DNA from: an uncultured Acidimicrobiaceae bacterium
GTDB taxonomy: Bacteria > Actinomycetota > Acidimicrobiia > Spongiisociales > SHLN01
Direction of reading: 5' to 3'
NCBI GenBank assembly: GCA_947259275.1
Contig: CAMYMH010000007.1
Coordinates: 1 to 64,000 of the forward strand
Length of the DNA stretch: 64,000 bases
Shown: in pieces, positions 26,494 to 35,442 of the stretch
Layout: every line of letters begins with the position of its first letter
Numbering within the stretch: position 1 is the first letter of the stretch
Notes under the pieces: model-generated
The model's database searches: none
Told to the model about the DNA's origin: nothing
What the model saw: only the letters and a program-made list of their open reading frames with translations
Made by a program: the position numbers and the translations under genes

Positions 26494-28502
26494 TCCTGTG
26501 GCACCAACTGCTGCAGCGCGGCCAGCTCGTCGATCGGAATGTGGCAGCGAATCGAATAGCCCGGCTCAGCCTCGGTGAGGGGAGGCTCCACCGTTTCGCA
26601 GATCTCTCCGATCTTGCGATGGCAACGAGTCTGAAAGGAACATCCGGGCGGCGGGTCGGAGGCGGCGGGGATCTCACCTTTCAATCTGATACGGGTGCCT
26701 TCCTCCCTATCCGGGGCGGCGGACAGCAACGCCTCGGAATACGGGTGATGGGGCCCTCGAAAAATGCGCTCTGCCGTGCCGACTTCCATCAGGCGTCCCA
26801 GATACATCACCGCCACTCGATCGGCCACGTAGCGCACGACGTTGAGGTCGTGGGAGATGAAGAGGTAGGCCACATTCTCTTCGGCCTGGAGCTCGGCCAG
26901 CAGGTTGATGATGGCGGCTTGAACAGATACGTCCAGAGCGGATGTGGGCTCGTCGAGCACCACGAGCGCCGGCGACCCGGCGAAGGCCCGGGCAATAGCG
27001 ACCCGCTGCTTGAGGCCGCCTGATAGATGGGACGGCTTGGCGGTGAGGTGCTGGTGACCCATCCGTACTTCACTGAGCAGATCCCGAGCTCGGTCGTGTG
27101 ATCCTCTCCGGCCGAGGCCGCGCAGGCGCTGTACCGCCCGACCGATGATGCGCCGCACCGAATGTCGTCGATTGAGCGCACTGTCGGGATTCTGGAACAC
27201 CATCTGCACCGAGCGAATCTCCTCGCCGCTTCGGGAGTGCAGGCTGTCGTGCAGCACATCTTCCCCGAGCTGGATGACTGCGCCCTCGTCGGGCACGTGG
27301 ATGCCAAGGATGACCTTGGCCAGCGTGCTCTTGCCAGATCCGGACTCCCCTACCAACGCCACGGTTTCTCCGATTCTGATTGAGAGGTCGACGTCCTTGA
27401 GGGCGAAAACCGGGCTCCCCTCTTGCTCAAAGGTCTTGGAGGTGGCGCTGATATCGAGCAACGTTTCTTCAGAACGCTGGCGCACCGGCGGATCGGGAGC
27501 GACAACTCGCGGCAAGTCCGGAGCCCGTTCAGGGAAAAAGCACCGGCTGAACCTGTTGCCATCCAGAGCCACAAGATCGGGCTCTTCCTCGCGGCAGACG
27601 TCCTGGACGATGGGGCAGCGGTCGGCGTAGATGCAGCCTTGGATTTCTGCACCGAGGGGTGGCAGCGTTCCGGGGATCGTGTCCAGTTGCGCTTCGTTCC
27701 GACTCAGTTCACCGGTCGGGAGGCTTCGTAGGAGACCCACGGTGTAGGGATGGCGGGGATCGGTGAAGATGGCCTCGGCCGGCCCTTCGGCCAAGAGCCG
27801 GCCGGCGTAGAGCACCCCGACCCGGTCGCACATCTTGCGAATCACGGCCAGGCTGTGACTGATGAACAGGACCGAAGTGCCGGTTTCTGCGCGAAGGTTG
27901 GAGATTAGGTCGAGGACTTCGGCCTCGACCGTGGCGTCGAGGCCGGTGGTCGGCTCGTCCAGCACCAGTAACTCAGGCTCGGAGGCGATCGCCATCGCTA
28001 TGACGACCCTCTGCAGCATGCCGCCCGACAACTGGTGGGGATATCGGCGAACGACACGCTCTGGATCTGCGATCTGAACTTTCCGAAGTATGTCGATCAC
28101 CCGGCCGTCCCACTCATCCTTGGGGACCTCCATCAGCTCAAAGACGTCGGCGACCTGGCGCCCTATCCGAATTGAGGGGTTCAGAGATTTGCCCGGATCC
28201 TGGTAAACCATCGAGACCTGATTGACCCGCATCCTCCGCAACTCGCTGGCCGAGAGTTCCCCGATTTCACGCCCCGCGAGTTGGATCGACCCCTCACTGA
28301 CTCGCCCGTTGCGCGGCAGGTAGTGCATGATCGCCATGGCCACCGTCGTCTTGCCGCATCCGGACTCCCCCACCAAGCCAAGGGACTCGCCGGAACCGAT
28401 GGAGAAACTCACATCTCGGACCGCTTTCTTCCATTCGGTCCCGACCTTGTATTCGATCCCCAGGTTCTCCACCGTGAGCAGCTGATCGGTTGTCGTCACC
28501 AT
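26490..28502 (-). CDS. Fused dipeptide/oligopeptide-type ABC transporter ATPase (DppD-DppF fusion)
   Basis: 670 residues from the ATG at 28502; the longer frame upstream overlaps the permease and is discarded. First ATPase: Walker A GLVGESGCGKTTV, signature LSGGMLQRVVIAMA, Walker B ELLVLDEPTTGLD, H-loop FISHSL, followed by the oligopeptide ABC C-terminal region (GCIYADRCPIVQDVC). Second ATPase from ~residue 365: GESGSGKSTLAK, HLSGGLKQRVAIARA, LVVLDEPTSALD, FISHDL, and C-terminal GCSFQTRCHRKIGEIC. The cysteine clusters are usual for this subfamily. It powers the importer encoded by the adjacent permease and binding-protein genes. Two ATPases fused in one chain is common in this transporter family. 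Confidence 0.93.
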   Translation of the reverse strand: MVTTTDQLLTVENLGIEYKVGTEWKKAVRDVSFSIGSGESLGLVGESGCGKTTVAMAIMHYLPRNGRVSEGSIQLAGREIGELSASELRRMRVNQVSMVYQDPGKSLNPSIRIGRQVADVFELMEVPKDEWDGRVIDILRKVQIADPERVVRRYPHQLSGGMLQRVVIAMAIASEPELLVLDEPTTGLDATVEAEVLDLISNLRAETGTSVLFISHSLAVIRKMCDRVGVLYAGRLLAEGPAEAIFTDPRHPYTVGLLRSLPTGELSRNEAQLDTIPGTLPPLGAEIQGCIYADRCPIVQDVCREEEPDLVALDGNRFSRCFFPERAPDLPRVVAPDPPVRQRSEETLLDISATSKTFEQEGSPVFALKDVDLSIRIGETVALVGESGSGKSTLAKVILGIHVPDEGAVIQLGEDVLHDSLHSRSGEEIRSVQMVFQNPDSALNRRHSVRRIIGRAVQRLRGLGRRGSHDRARDLLSEVRMGHQHLTAKPSHLSGGLKQRVAIARAFAGSPALVVLDEPTSALDVSVQAAIINLLAELQAEENVAYLFISHDLNVVRYVADRVAVMYLGRLMEVGTAERIFRGPHHPYSEALLSAAPDREEGTRIRLKGEIPAASDPPPGCSFQTRCHRKIGEICETVEPPLTEAEPGYSIRCHIPIDELAALQQLVPQE

Positions 28503-28509
28503 GAGAGCC

Positions 28510-29358
28510 TCATTGTTCGAAAGCCTGAGCGATTGCGTCGGATAGAAGGTTGATGCCCACCACCAGCGAAGCGATCGCCGCCGCCGGAAACAGCACCGGC
28601 CACCAAATGTCGTTGGTGAGAAACTGGTAGTGGTCGGCAATGGACAACCCCCAGTCGGGCACGGACGGCTCGACGCCGAACCCCAGGAAGGAAAGGGCCA
28701 GGACCACGAAGATGGCGTATCCCAAGCGAACAGTGAATTCGACAATGATGACGTTGATGACGTTGGGAAGTATCTCCACGAGCATGATATGCAGCGGACG
28801 TTCGCGGCGCAGTTGGGCGGCACTCACGTAATCGAGCTGTCGCTCGGCCAGCACGGCGGCACGAACCGTCTTGGCGATCAAGGGGGCAAACACAAGGCCA
28901 ATGACGATGATCACCCCCAGCGTGTTCGGCCCGAGTGCGGTTAGAGCGATCATGCCGGTGATCACGAGTGGGATCGACAGGAAGGCATCGAGGATGCGGC
29001 CGATGATGTCGTCGACCAGACCACCGAAGTAGCCGACCAACAGGCCCAAGAACGTACCGACCACAGTCCCCAGCGCGGTGGCGGCAAGGGCCACGGTCAG
29101 CGCCTGCCGGGCTCCGGCCAGAACACGCGAGAACACGTCCCGGCCCAGCTGGTCGGTGCCGAACCAGTTGTCGGCCGAAGGCGACTCGAGACGGTTGAGG
29201 ACATCTTCCGGCGTCCCGAGCGGATCGAAGGGCGCGATCGCCTCACCGAATATGGCAAGGAACACCCACATCGCGGTCATTAGCCCTCCCACCCAAAACG
29301 TCGCTGAGCGACGCAGGATCTTCCACCGTTGCGAGCGACTGGTGGTTGGGACCGTCAC
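28510..29358 (-). CDS. ABC transporter permease, DppC type
   Basis: 282 residues, GTG start in a GTGA overlap with the preceding permease. About six membrane helices; N-terminal FWVGGLMTAMWVFLAIFGE, then the OppC-like stretch GTDQLGRDVFSRVLAGARQA and the EAA loop AAVLAERQLDYVSAAQLRRE followed by HIMLVEILPNVINVIIVEFT. Forms the translocation pore in the inner membrane with the DppB-type protein. It ends 7 bases before the ATPase start. Confidence 0.93.
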   Translation of the reverse strand: MTVPTTSRSQRWKILRRSATFWVGGLMTAMWVFLAIFGEAIAPFDPLGTPEDVLNRLESPSADNWFGTDQLGRDVFSRVLAGARQALTVALAATALGTVVGTFLGLLVGYFGGLVDDIIGRILDAFLSIPLVITGMIALTALGPNTLGVIIVIGLVFAPLIAKTVRAAVLAERQLDYVSAAQLRRERPLHIMLVEILPNVINVIIVEFTVRLGYAIFVVLALSFLGFGVEPSVPDWGLSIADHYQFLTNDIWWPVLFPAAAIASLVVGINLLSDAIAQAFEQ

Positions 29359-30308
29359 GCCTTTCCTCCCACACGAATTCGCGGATTCAGCAGCGAATAG
29401 GCAACGTCGGCCAGGAGCATGCTGATCTGGAAGGCGGCGCCCACGACGAGTACCCCACCGGCCAAGAGCGGAAAGTCGGCTTTCTGGGCAGCATCAAACA
29501 GCAGGCGACCGATGCCTTGATAGTTGAACAGGACCTCGACGACCACCAGCCCGCCGATGAGGTAGCCGACCTGGGAGGCCACGACCGCAATGGTTGGCAG
29601 TAGCGCATTACGCAGAACTTCACGGCGAATGACGGTGGGGCGGGGAAGACCCTTGAGCGTCGCGGTTCTCACGTAGTCCGATTCGAGCGCCTCGATCACC
29701 CCGGCCCGGGTGATACGCGAGATATAGCCGAACAGCACCAGCACCAGTGGGATCGCCGGCAGGATCAGATGATGGAGCTGGGTTATGAAGCTGCTGTCCG
29801 GCGGCGGAGTGGCGGTGCCCGGGAACCAATCGAGCCACACAGCAAATACGATTATCAACACGATCCCCGAGACGAATTCTGGGATCACAGTTGCCGAGAG
29901 GCCGCCAACAGTTATGAGCCGATCGGTCGGCTTGCCCCGGCGCAAAGCAGCCATGATCCCCCCAAATACCCCCAACGGCACGACAATAACGAAGGCGACG
30001 ACCGCCAGCTTCGCCGAGTTGCGCAATGCCCTGCCCAACAGCTCGGATACCGGCCTGGAAAAGGAGATCGAGTCGCCCAGGTCGCCCTGCACCGCGCCGC
30101 CGATCCAATCTCCGTACTGCACAATCAGTGCGCGATCGGTGCCCAGCCGAGCATTGAGGTCGTCTACCGCTTCCTGAGTCGCAAACGGCCCCAGCACCCT
30201 CCGCCCGACGTCACCAGGAAGCAACTGAGTCCCAATGAACACAAGCACGCTCAGGAGAAAGAGGGTGATCAGCGCCAAGCCAATCCGTCGGAGCACGAAT
30301 CTGGTCAT
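29355..30308 (-). CDS. ABC transporter permease, DppB type
   Basis: 317 residues from the ATG at 30308 (a GTG at 30320 would add four). MTRFVLRRIGLALITLFLLS is the usual first helix; LLPGDVGRRVL, SISFSRPVSELLGRALRNSA, the EAA loop GVIEALESDYVRTATLKGLP and GGLVVVEVLFNYQGIGRLLF are OppB/DppB marks. Partner of the DppC-type permease with which it overlaps by four bases. The importer gene order is binding protein, permease B, permease C, ATPase. Confidence 0.93.
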   Translation of the reverse strand: MTRFVLRRIGLALITLFLLSVLVFIGTQLLPGDVGRRVLGPFATQEAVDDLNARLGTDRALIVQYGDWIGGAVQGDLGDSISFSRPVSELLGRALRNSAKLAVVAFVIVVPLGVFGGIMAALRRGKPTDRLITVGGLSATVIPEFVSGIVLIIVFAVWLDWFPGTATPPPDSSFITQLHHLILPAIPLVLVLFGYISRITRAGVIEALESDYVRTATLKGLPRPTVIRREVLRNALLPTIAVVASQVGYLIGGLVVVEVLFNYQGIGRLLFDAAQKADFPLLAGGVLVVGAAFQISMLLADVAYSLLNPRIRVGGKA

Positions 30309-30371
30309 CGAAACCCCCACACGCGAGCGCCCCTAGCGAGGGGGAGTTCGCATCTGCGGCTGGTCATGGGT

Positions 30372-32129
30372 CTATCCGGTGAATCCTGAATTCACGGCGA
30401 TGTAGTGGCCCATCCCGGTGGTTTCGAACCCGGTGTAGTTCGGCTTCAACACCGATATGAAGTCCAGGTAGTAGGGCACAATGAAGGGCACCTCATCGTT
30501 GAGCAGGGTCTGGATTTGGCCGGCGACGCCTCGCTGCGTCTCCAGGTCAGGCGAGGTCACGAACTGGTCGAACAGCGCGTCGTAGTCGCTGTTTGCCCAG
30601 TGCGACGCGTTCCACGTGCCGACACCACCTTGTTCCACAGGGGTTAGCAGAGGAGCGCCCAGGTAGACGTTGGGAACCCCGCGATGGCCATAGTTGACAA
30701 TGCCCATCGAACTCTGGGCGGCCAACCAATAGTCGCCGTAATACGTCCCGCTGTCGTAGACGCCTACGGTGAGATCGACGTTGCTGAGCTGGGCGGCCGA
30801 AGACTGAACAAGCTGCGCCAGGTCCGGAACCTCGTTGAACTCCAGTGTGTCAAGCGCCGCGGTGAAGCCGTCGGAGTATCCGGCGGCATCAAGTAGCGAC
30901 TGGGCCTGCGCCAGGTCCTGCTCCCGCTGTGGCACCGCATCAGGGTTCCACATGGGATAGACAGGCCAGATCGGATGATCGTTGCCGACGCTCCCGAAGC
31001 CACCCAGCAGCCCTTCAATGAGCAGAGGGCGGTTCAACATGAGGGCCATCGCCTGGCGTACCCGCTTGTCGTCGAACGGCGGGGTGAGAGTGTCAAAATA
31101 GATCTGACGGTGCTGAGCGGTTGAAATGCTCTGCACGGTGTTGCTCGGATCTTCGATCAGCGCCGCTCCACCGGATGCCGACAGCCGATGGATGACATCG
31201 ATCTGATCGTCTTGGAAGGCGGTCACGGCAGCCGCTTCGTTCGCGAAGAACGTCACCTCCATCCGATCCGGTTGGTTGCTGTTGTCGCCCCAGTAGTCCT
31301 CGTTCTTGAGGTAGACCGCCGATACCCCCGGGTCGTAGCTGTCGTTGATCCACGCACCGGTTCCGATGAAGCTCTGTTCGTAGCTTCCTTCCGTGTAGCT
31401 ATCCCAGAACGACTTGGGAAGGATCCCGGCGTTGTAGTTGTCGGAGCTGACGAAGAAGGGAAACGCTCCGCTCGGCTGGGAAAGCGTGAATCTCACCGTG
31501 AGATCGTCCACCACTTCTGCCGAGCCGGCCTCAACACCGAAGGTCCCGTAGGCCGAGGCGGCGTTGCCGCCGGCAATCGGGCCATTGAAGGTGGCAGCCA
31601 CGTCTTCTGCGGTCAACGGGGAGCCGTCGTGAAAAGTCACGCCTGGCCGGATGAAGAAGGTCCACATATCACCGGCGTCGTTGGATTCCCAACTCTCTGC
31701 CAGCACAGGAACTGCATTCAACTCGGCGTCCGAAAACACCAGGTACTGCGCGGTCTGCCCGAAGGCCGCCAGGCCGATCTCGTCGTTGATCAACACCGGC
31801 TCGATACCGACAGCCGGCCCCGGGTTCATTCCCACCCGGATTGTGGTCGGTCCGGCGGGTTGCGTCGTCGTCACTCCGGCCGCGGTGGTGGTGGTGGCGC
31901 CGGCCACCGTGGTGGTGGTGGCACCGGCTAACGTCGTGGCCGCATCATCGTCTGAGCAGGCGGCGGCAATGATGCCTGCAAACGGCAGAGCCAGCCCCAC
32001 GAGCGTGCCCTTGCGTATGAACTCCCTTCGGCTGATTTTGCCGGCTTCGAGCTCATCGATCACGTGATTCTGGATCTCGTTCGACTTCCGACGAATCGCG
32101 TCGACTTGTTGACGTTCCCTCTTGTTCAT
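30372..32129 (-). CDS. ABC transporter substrate-binding lipoprotein (peptide/opine family 5)
   Basis: 585 residues from the ATG at 32129, which has AGGAGG upstream. The leader has a twin-arginine motif (ISRREFIRKGTLVGLALPF, Arg34-Arg35) and a lipobox AAAC with Cys58, so export through Tat and lipid attachment outside the membrane are likely. A Thr/Ala/Gly linker (TTTTVAGATTTTAAGVTTT) follows. The body has MWTFFIRPGVTFHDGSPLTA and YFDTLTPPFDDKRVRQAMAL, signatures of solute-binding family 5, which carries peptides, nickel, opines and sometimes small betaines. The ligand is not readable; its location suggests a methylated amine. Confidence 0.93.
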   Translation of the reverse strand: MNKRERQQVDAIRRKSNEIQNHVIDELEAGKISRREFIRKGTLVGLALPFAGIIAAACSDDDAATTLAGATTTTVAGATTTTAAGVTTTQPAGPTTIRVGMNPGPAVGIEPVLINDEIGLAAFGQTAQYLVFSDAELNAVPVLAESWESNDAGDMWTFFIRPGVTFHDGSPLTAEDVAATFNGPIAGGNAASAYGTFGVEAGSAEVVDDLTVRFTLSQPSGAFPFFVSSDNYNAGILPKSFWDSYTEGSYEQSFIGTGAWINDSYDPGVSAVYLKNEDYWGDNSNQPDRMEVTFFANEAAAVTAFQDDQIDVIHRLSASGGAALIEDPSNTVQSISTAQHRQIYFDTLTPPFDDKRVRQAMALMLNRPLLIEGLLGGFGSVGNDHPIWPVYPMWNPDAVPQREQDLAQAQSLLDAAGYSDGFTAALDTLEFNEVPDLAQLVQSSAAQLSNVDLTVGVYDSGTYYGDYWLAAQSSMGIVNYGHRGVPNVYLGAPLLTPVEQGGVGTWNASHWANSDYDALFDQFVTSPDLETQRGVAGQIQTLLNDEVPFIVPYYLDFISVLKPNYTGFETTGMGHYIAVNSGFTG

Positions 32130-32369
32130 CGCTGGCCTCCTAGCCCGTGACTTGGCCCTCGGAACCACGCGGGGGGTCCTGGGGACCTGGCTAGCACCCT
32201 ACCCGATCGCATGAGACATGTGCCAGCCGCCGCGGTCAGGACCGGATCTCATTGCCCGGCGCGACCTGATTTTCGCGAGCTGCCAGTGGCATCACCGCGC
32301 CGGGTCCTGATTCTGGGTAGCGTCAGTCCATGCGCACACACTCCACATTCGGATCCCGGCGCCACGACC

Positions 32370-33905
32370 TTGGCTGACGCGAGCGAACGGGCAGCACGGC
32401 GGGAATCCCGACGCAAGCGGCGGAGCCAAGGCATCCAGCAACTGCCTTGGCGCACGCTCACCAACCCGTATGAGCCGATCGCGGTTGCTTCCGAGGACCA
32501 GATCGAGGCGATCCACGACGCCTCGATGCGCATCCTCGAAGAAACCGGCATGGATTTCCTTCATCCGGAAGCCTTGGAAATCCTGTCGACGGCCGGAGCG
32601 GAGGTGACGCCCGGGACCCAGCGGGTGCGTCTCGACCGGCACCTGGTCGAGGAGGTGGTGTCGTCGGCCCCGGAGTCCTTCCACCTGCATGCCCGCAACC
32701 CGGAACACGACCTGGTGATGGGGCCCGGGTCGATCAATTTCGGGATGATCGCCAGCCCGCCGAACTCCTCCGACGCCGACGGGGGGCGCCGTACCGGCAA
32801 CTTCACGGACTACTGCAACTTCCTCCGCCTGGGACAAGCGTTCAACGTCATTCACTTCTTTGGCGGCTATCCGGTGGAACCGGTCGACCTGCCACCCGGA
32901 ACCCGCCACCTCGATTGTCTATCCGCCTTCCTGACACTGACCGACAAGGTGTTCCATGCCTACTCGCTCGGTAGGCAGCGCATCCTCGATGCGCTGGAGA
33001 TCGTACGAATCGGCTACGGCTTGACGGAATCGGAGCTGAAAGACCAGCCGTCGATGATCACGGTCGTCAACTCCTCCTCTCCCCTGCGATTGGACGGTCC
33101 CATGATCGAAGGCCTGGTCGAGATGGCCAGGATGAATCAGCCGGTGGTGGCGACGCCGTTCACGCTCTCGGGTGCCATGGCGCCCGTCACGCTGGCGGGG
33201 GCCATCGCCCAGCAGAACGCAGAAGCGTTGGCCATGATCACTCTGACCCAACTGGCGAACCCCGGCGCTCCGTCGGTTTACGGCGCCTTCACTTCCAACG
33301 TCGACATGAAATCGGGTGCGCCCGCCTTCGGCACGCCGGAATTCACCCGGGCCGCCCTGGTTGGAGGCCAGCTCGCCCGCCGCTATCGGATCCCGTACCG
33401 ATCGACGGGCGGTACCGCGGCCAAGGCAGTCGATGCTCAGGCTGCCTACGAGAGCCAGATGTCACTGTGGGGCGCAGTCATGGGCCATGCCGCGCTGATC
33501 TTGCACGGGGCGGGATGGATGGAGGGAAGCCTGGTGGCGTCGTTCGAGAAATTCATCATCGATGTCGAGATGCTGCAGATGATGGCCGAATTCCTGCAAG
33601 GACTGGCCGTGGACGACGACGAACTGGCGGTCGACGTCATCGCCGAGGTTGGGCCCGGCGGCCACTTCTTCGGTGCCGCCCACACCCTGGAGCGATACGA
33701 GACGGCGTTCTATGCCCCCCTGGTCTCCGATTGGAACAACTACGAGACCTGGCTGGAAGCCGGCGGCGAAACCGCCGACCAGCGTGCCAACCGACTGTGG
33801 AAGCAAGCCCTCGCCGAGTTCGAGCCGCCGCCGTTGCCGGACGACCGCCGGGCGGAGTTGGAGGAGTTCGTTGCCCACCGCAAACAAGAGGGCGGCGTCG
33901 GATAA
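32370..33905 (+). CDS. MttB-family (trimethylamine/glycine betaine:corrinoid) methyltransferase, paralogue 2
   Basis: 511 residues from the TTG at 32370; a start at 32211 would add 53 non-family residues. N-terminus has a basic stretch ESRRKRRSQGIQQ, then LTNPYEPIAVASEDQIEAIH, FLHPEALEILSTAGAEV, VTPFTL-like ATPFTLSGAMAPVTLAGAI, VYGAFTSNVDMKSGAPAFGT and EVGPGGHFFGAAHTLERYE. It is a clear paralogue of the protein at 18231-19778, with near-identical active-site strands and no in-frame UAG. It is divergent from the substrate-binding protein, sharing 240 bases that probably hold both promoters. It may serve a second methylated substrate, using the one corrinoid protein seen here or another elsewhere. 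Confidence 0.9.
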   Translation: MADASERAARRESRRKRRSQGIQQLPWRTLTNPYEPIAVASEDQIEAIHDASMRILEETGMDFLHPEALEILSTAGAEVTPGTQRVRLDRHLVEEVVSSAPESFHLHARNPEHDLVMGPGSINFGMIASPPNSSDADGGRRTGNFTDYCNFLRLGQAFNVIHFFGGYPVEPVDLPPGTRHLDCLSAFLTLTDKVFHAYSLGRQRILDALEIVRIGYGLTESELKDQPSMITVVNSSSPLRLDGPMIEGLVEMARMNQPVVATPFTLSGAMAPVTLAGAIAQQNAEALAMITLTQLANPGAPSVYGAFTSNVDMKSGAPAFGTPEFTRAALVGGQLARRYRIPYRSTGGTAAKAVDAQAAYESQMSLWGAVMGHAALILHGAGWMEGSLVASFEKFIIDVEMLQMMAEFLQGLAVDDDELAVDVIAEVGPGGHFFGAAHTLERYETAFYAPLVSDWNNYETWLEAGGETADQRANRLWKQALAEFEPPPLPDDRRAELEEFVAHRKQEGGVG

Positions 33906-33907
33906 CG

Positions 33908-33965
33908 GCCGGGCTACGCCCGGCTTGGGAGATGCCGGCAACCCTGCGGGTTGCTACGCAACTCC
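33908..33965. repeat. Hairpin pair between convergent genes (possible bidirectional terminator; dispersed repeat copy)
   Basis: First hairpin: GCCGGGC-tac-GCCCGGC at 33908-33924. Second: GTTGC-tac-GCAAC at 33950-33962, followed by TCC. It lies in the 132-base gap between the MttB gene and the convergent P450 gene, where termination of both would be expected. The same two stems occur in reverse order and orientation at 59041-59079. No U-tract follows, so a rho-independent terminator is not proven. Confidence 0.5.
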
Positions 33966-34037
33966 ACAGCAACGCCCTTAGGAGTTCCACGGCCGAGCCC
34001 TGGTGATAGATCGTGGCATGCATCGCCTGGAACCCTC

Positions 34038-35207
34038 CTAAGCCCGCCGATCCCATCGGGCGTGCACGGCGGGAGGAGCACGAAAGATGAGGCCCTCGAC
34101 GTCCTCGCTCAAATCCGCGTCCAGCTCCAGACCACCCAGCTGATCGAGCACTGATTCGAGCGCGGCTCTTGCCTCCATGCGAGCGAGATGCAGACCGAGA
34201 CAGGCATGCGGACCGCGCGCAAACGTCACATGCTGTTGGGCATTGTGGCGGTGCACATCGAACCGGTCTGGTTCGGGGAACACTGCCGGATCGCGATTGG
34301 CCGCCGTCAGCGACACCCGAACGAGATCGCCTCTTTCGATGGAAGTGCCGGCTAGTACGACCGGTCGAGTGGCGTACCGATCGACCACTGCCGCGGCGGG
34401 CTCGAGCCGCATCGCTTCCTCGACCGCGTTTGAGACCAGCGACCGATCCGCTTCGATCTGCCGAAGCGCGTCGCGATCCTGGAGCACGTTGAGGAAGACG
34501 GTGGCGGTGGTGCTCTCCGACGTAACGATTCCTCCGAATAGCAGGACGGCGACGTTGGAGACGATTTCGTCGGCGGAGAGCGCGCCGCCGGCTTGGACCC
34601 CCGTCAACAGCGGGCTGCTTGTCAGGTTGTGGGTCACCGCCGTGCGCAGATTCTCGAAGGCGGCTCTCCCCGACCCGGGAACCTCACCACCGCCGGTAAC
34701 CGCATCGACCGCGGCGACGATCGTCTCGTACCATCCGAGCAACTCCCCGGCGCCCACCTCTCTGAGGTTGAGGATGTGGCTCATCACCTGCACTGAGAGG
34801 GGTGCGGCCACCGAGCTGCGGAGTTCCCCCATCCCCCGGGGAGCTAGCTCGGCGACGAGGTCGTCTGCGCGGTGACGAGTCCATTCGGCGAACCGCGCCC
34901 GGACTTCGCCGGCTTGAAAGGGATCAACAAAGGGGCCGCGGTGCCGTTGATGCTCGATGCCGTCGAGGGACAGCATGCTCGGGCCTATCACTTGCGCAGT
35001 CGAGAAACGAGGATCGTCCACGGTGAACGTTTCCGGGTCTCGCATCACATCGACGCACTCGTCCCGTCGCGTCACCATCCAGCCATCGAAGGCGGGTATC
35101 CAGGATACCGGCTCGTGCTGCCGCAGCCTGGCGAGCAATGGATGTGGGTTGGCCTCCAGTTCACCGATGGTGACCGTCGCGCCGACGGGAAACTCGCCGG
35201 TCTTCAT
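34038..35207 (-). CDS. Cytochrome P450
   Basis: 389 residues from the ATG at 35207. Haem-binding loop VTFARGPHACLGLHLARME with Cys336; the ExxR motif of the K helix in VEEAMRLEP (Glu264-Arg267); I helix with LLFGGIVTSESTTATVF, in which the conserved acid/Thr pair is present in a slightly altered order; ANRDPAVFPEPDRFDVHR before the haem loop. No membrane anchor, as in soluble bacterial P450s that need a separate ferredoxin and reductase, which I do not see nearby. It hydroxylates or demethylates a substrate that cannot be named. It is divergent from the IclR regulator, which could control it. Confidence 0.92.
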   Translation of the reverse strand: MKTGEFPVGATVTIGELEANPHPLLARLRQHEPVSWIPAFDGWMVTRRDECVDVMRDPETFTVDDPRFSTAQVIGPSMLSLDGIEHQRHRGPFVDPFQAGEVRARFAEWTRHRADDLVAELAPRGMGELRSSVAAPLSVQVMSHILNLREVGAGELLGWYETIVAAVDAVTGGGEVPGSGRAAFENLRTAVTHNLTSSPLLTGVQAGGALSADEIVSNVAVLLFGGIVTSESTTATVFLNVLQDRDALRQIEADRSLVSNAVEEAMRLEPAAAVVDRYATRPVVLAGTSIERGDLVRVSLTAANRDPAVFPEPDRFDVHRHNAQQHVTFARGPHACLGLHLARMEARAALESVLDQLGGLELDADLSEDVEGLIFRAPPAVHARWDRRA

Positions 35208-35427
35208 GGGCGGGCGACCCCGACGAGTGTTTGCCCGATTCGGAGGGCGGCGACCGTCCGCGAGGTTCCGACTATGAGAAGTGTCATCGTGGGGCCCCCT
35301 GCCGCCGAGGCTGCGTAACGATAATCGATCCGGTCATCGCCGGATATGCCCTCTTTAGCCGTTGCGAGGCGCACGCGCGGCATATGGCGGATTTGGTATG
35401 GTAGGTGTGGCAGAGAATGAGGTTGTG

Positions 35428-35442
35428 TTGCATTCTATGCAA
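35428..35442. promoter_or_regulatory. Palindrome TTGCAT-tct-ATGCAA overlapping the IclR start
   Basis: A perfect 6-3-6 inverted repeat. Its right arm begins with the ATG chosen as the start of the IclR gene, and it lies 221 bases from the divergent P450 start. IclR proteins often bind short palindromes in such divergent spaces, so autoregulation is plausible; no second copy was noticed. Confidence 0.4.

Noticed and set aside
18231-33905. Pyrrolysine-containing MttB
   Set aside because: Both MttB genes read through without any in-frame UAG and no pylTSBCD genes are seen; they are of the non-pyrrolysine type.
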